A stretch of 6,946 nt of DNA from JAPOPJ01 sp964538885 (GTDB lineage Archaea; Thermoproteota; Nitrososphaeria; Nitrososphaerales; Nitrosopumilaceae): assembly GCA_964538885.1 (NCBI GenBank), contig CAZIHR010000101.1, forward strand, positions 1 to 6,946, written 5' to 3'. Positions 5,998 to 6,946 of this stretch are shown one piece after another. The translations under genes were made by a program, and so were the position numbers. The first letter of the stretch is position 1; each line of letters begins with the position of its first letter. The notes beneath the pieces were generated by a model, which did no database searches, had not been told where the DNA came from, and saw only the letters and a program-made list of their open reading frames with translations.

Positions 5998-6946
5998 CTA
6001 GACGTACCTTGCAATCTCCTGGAGGTAATCAAGCCCACGATTCTTTCATATTGAAACACATGAGAACAGATTGCCCATCAATTCCATTGTTCTTTCGGCC
6101 CTTATACCGCCGCGTATCTTCCGGTGTACGATTATTTCCCGCAGGCCACGTCCCGCCGCGTTGTTCGTGGACGGTATGCGCGGATCTAGAACAAACCTGA
6201 ACAGGTTAGGTAGCGCCCTACCTAGCTTGCCCATGAATTTCCCAACCGCGCGGTGGCAGGCGTATCTGCGCATCATCGTGCGGATTCGCTTATGCAGTTT
6301 GCGGCACTCCTTGTCGCGCCGTGCAATCGACATGCGCGCAGACGCGACGGCACACGCGTCGGCGTATATCTGGCGGAGCGTTGCAAGCGCCCTAGTGCAT
6401 TTCTGGCATCTGCATTTCTCCGAGGCGTGCCGCATCTCCCGAATTATGTGGGCCCAGCACCTTTGTATGCGGTATTTTTTGTATGATGCCAATCCCATCG
6501 CAGACTATAATTCCGTTCCAGTCCTCCCCGAGAACCTCTCGAGGCACATCCGCCCCCCGAGTGGGCCGCACGACGAACAATGTGTTACCAGTTGCAGGAT
6601 CAAGGAATATCCAAACCCACACCTGCACACCATTGAGGCGCATGGATGTCTCGTCCGCGTGTATCACGGCCGCGCATCGTATTGACGCTGCAATGCCGCT
6701 CGCTGGTTTCCCTAGACACACCTCGACACGGCGCATTATGTTGTACGAAGTGGTAGACGACATTTCCAGCCCGCGCACCGCCGCGGCGTTCCGGCGTATC
6801 GGCATGCGCTCCACATGGTTTGACACTACCTGCGCGATCACGTTGTGCCCATAGTTTCCTGTAGATGGCAGGCCGGTGTGTGGCCGTATGTTCTTTTTTC
6901 CACATGCGCTGCACATACACGCGCTGATCTTGTGGCGCGTGGTGAC
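5998..6946 (-). pseudogene. tnpC: Second IS66-family transposase, degenerate and cut by the window edge
   Basis: The frame is open from the right edge (6946), starting within the zinc-ribbon region (CSACGKK), through the first catalytic Asp in HADETS and DPATGNTLFVVRPTRG to the second Asp in VCDG. An extra base at about 6493 shifts the frame, after which LASYKKYRIQRCWAH continues to TGA 6046-6048. That stop replaces the Trp seen in the first copy (TTWKNQGLD), and 15 more in-frame residues (KNRGLDYLQEIARYV) run to the natural stop TAG at 5998-6000. The catalytic Glu is also lost: NNAAGRGLREI has Gly (codon 6151-6153) where the first copy has Glu. It is a divergent relative of the first copy and more GC-rich (38 of 60 bases at 6121-6180), which suggests separate acquisition. 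Confidence 0.87.

Noticed and set aside
6071..6854. Long plus-strand frames (up to 204 codons) across the second IS66 copy
   Set aside because: They arise from the GC-rich antisense of the transposase, whose DDE-domain motifs on the minus strand are clear.

Overview
The window looks like a chromosomal stretch of an archaeon, most likely a member of the Nitrososphaerota (Thaumarchaeota). The reasons are an Alba chromatin protein, a deoxyhypusine synthase (found in archaea and eukaryotes), an archaeal/actinobacterial-type inositol-3-phosphate synthase, and TATA-like boxes about 25-28 bases upstream of start codons, as expected for leaderless archaeal mRNAs. The phylum is inferred from gene content and general resemblance; no 16S or other marker is present.

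Layout from left to right. Positions 2-379 hold the 3' part of an Alba-family gene. Its N-terminal extension is encoded by perfect 24-bp tandem repeats (PTPEPSTE) that run off the left edge. A small membrane-anchored, cysteine-containing protein (327-596) overlaps its end in another frame. Positions 699-2013 (minus strand) are an IS66-type transposase gene broken by one frameshift. Two intact housekeeping genes follow, transcribed divergently from a 105-bp promoter region: inositol-3-phosphate synthase (2329-3423, minus) and deoxyhypusine synthase (3529-4488, plus). Positions 4544-5608 are a complete but decayed IS5-superfamily element with recognisable terminal inverted repeats. After it comes a probable gene remnant (5609-5767), an ambiguous stretch, and a second, more GC-rich and more damaged IS66 transposase pseudogene (5998-6946, minus) that runs off the right edge.

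Functionally, inositol-3-phosphate synthase makes the inositol phosphate used for archaeal inositol-headgroup lipids. Deoxyhypusine synthase modifies translation factor aIF5A. Alba packages DNA and binds RNA. The divergent pair is a small core island between insertion-sequence relics, and all three transposases are on the minus strand.

The least ordinary features are the repeat-extended Alba protein and a 36-nt direct repeat (34/36 identical). One copy follows the first IS66 pseudogene, and the other lies between deoxyhypusine synthase and the IS5 element. I found no tRNA, rRNA or CRISPR array, and no clear new multi-gene system.
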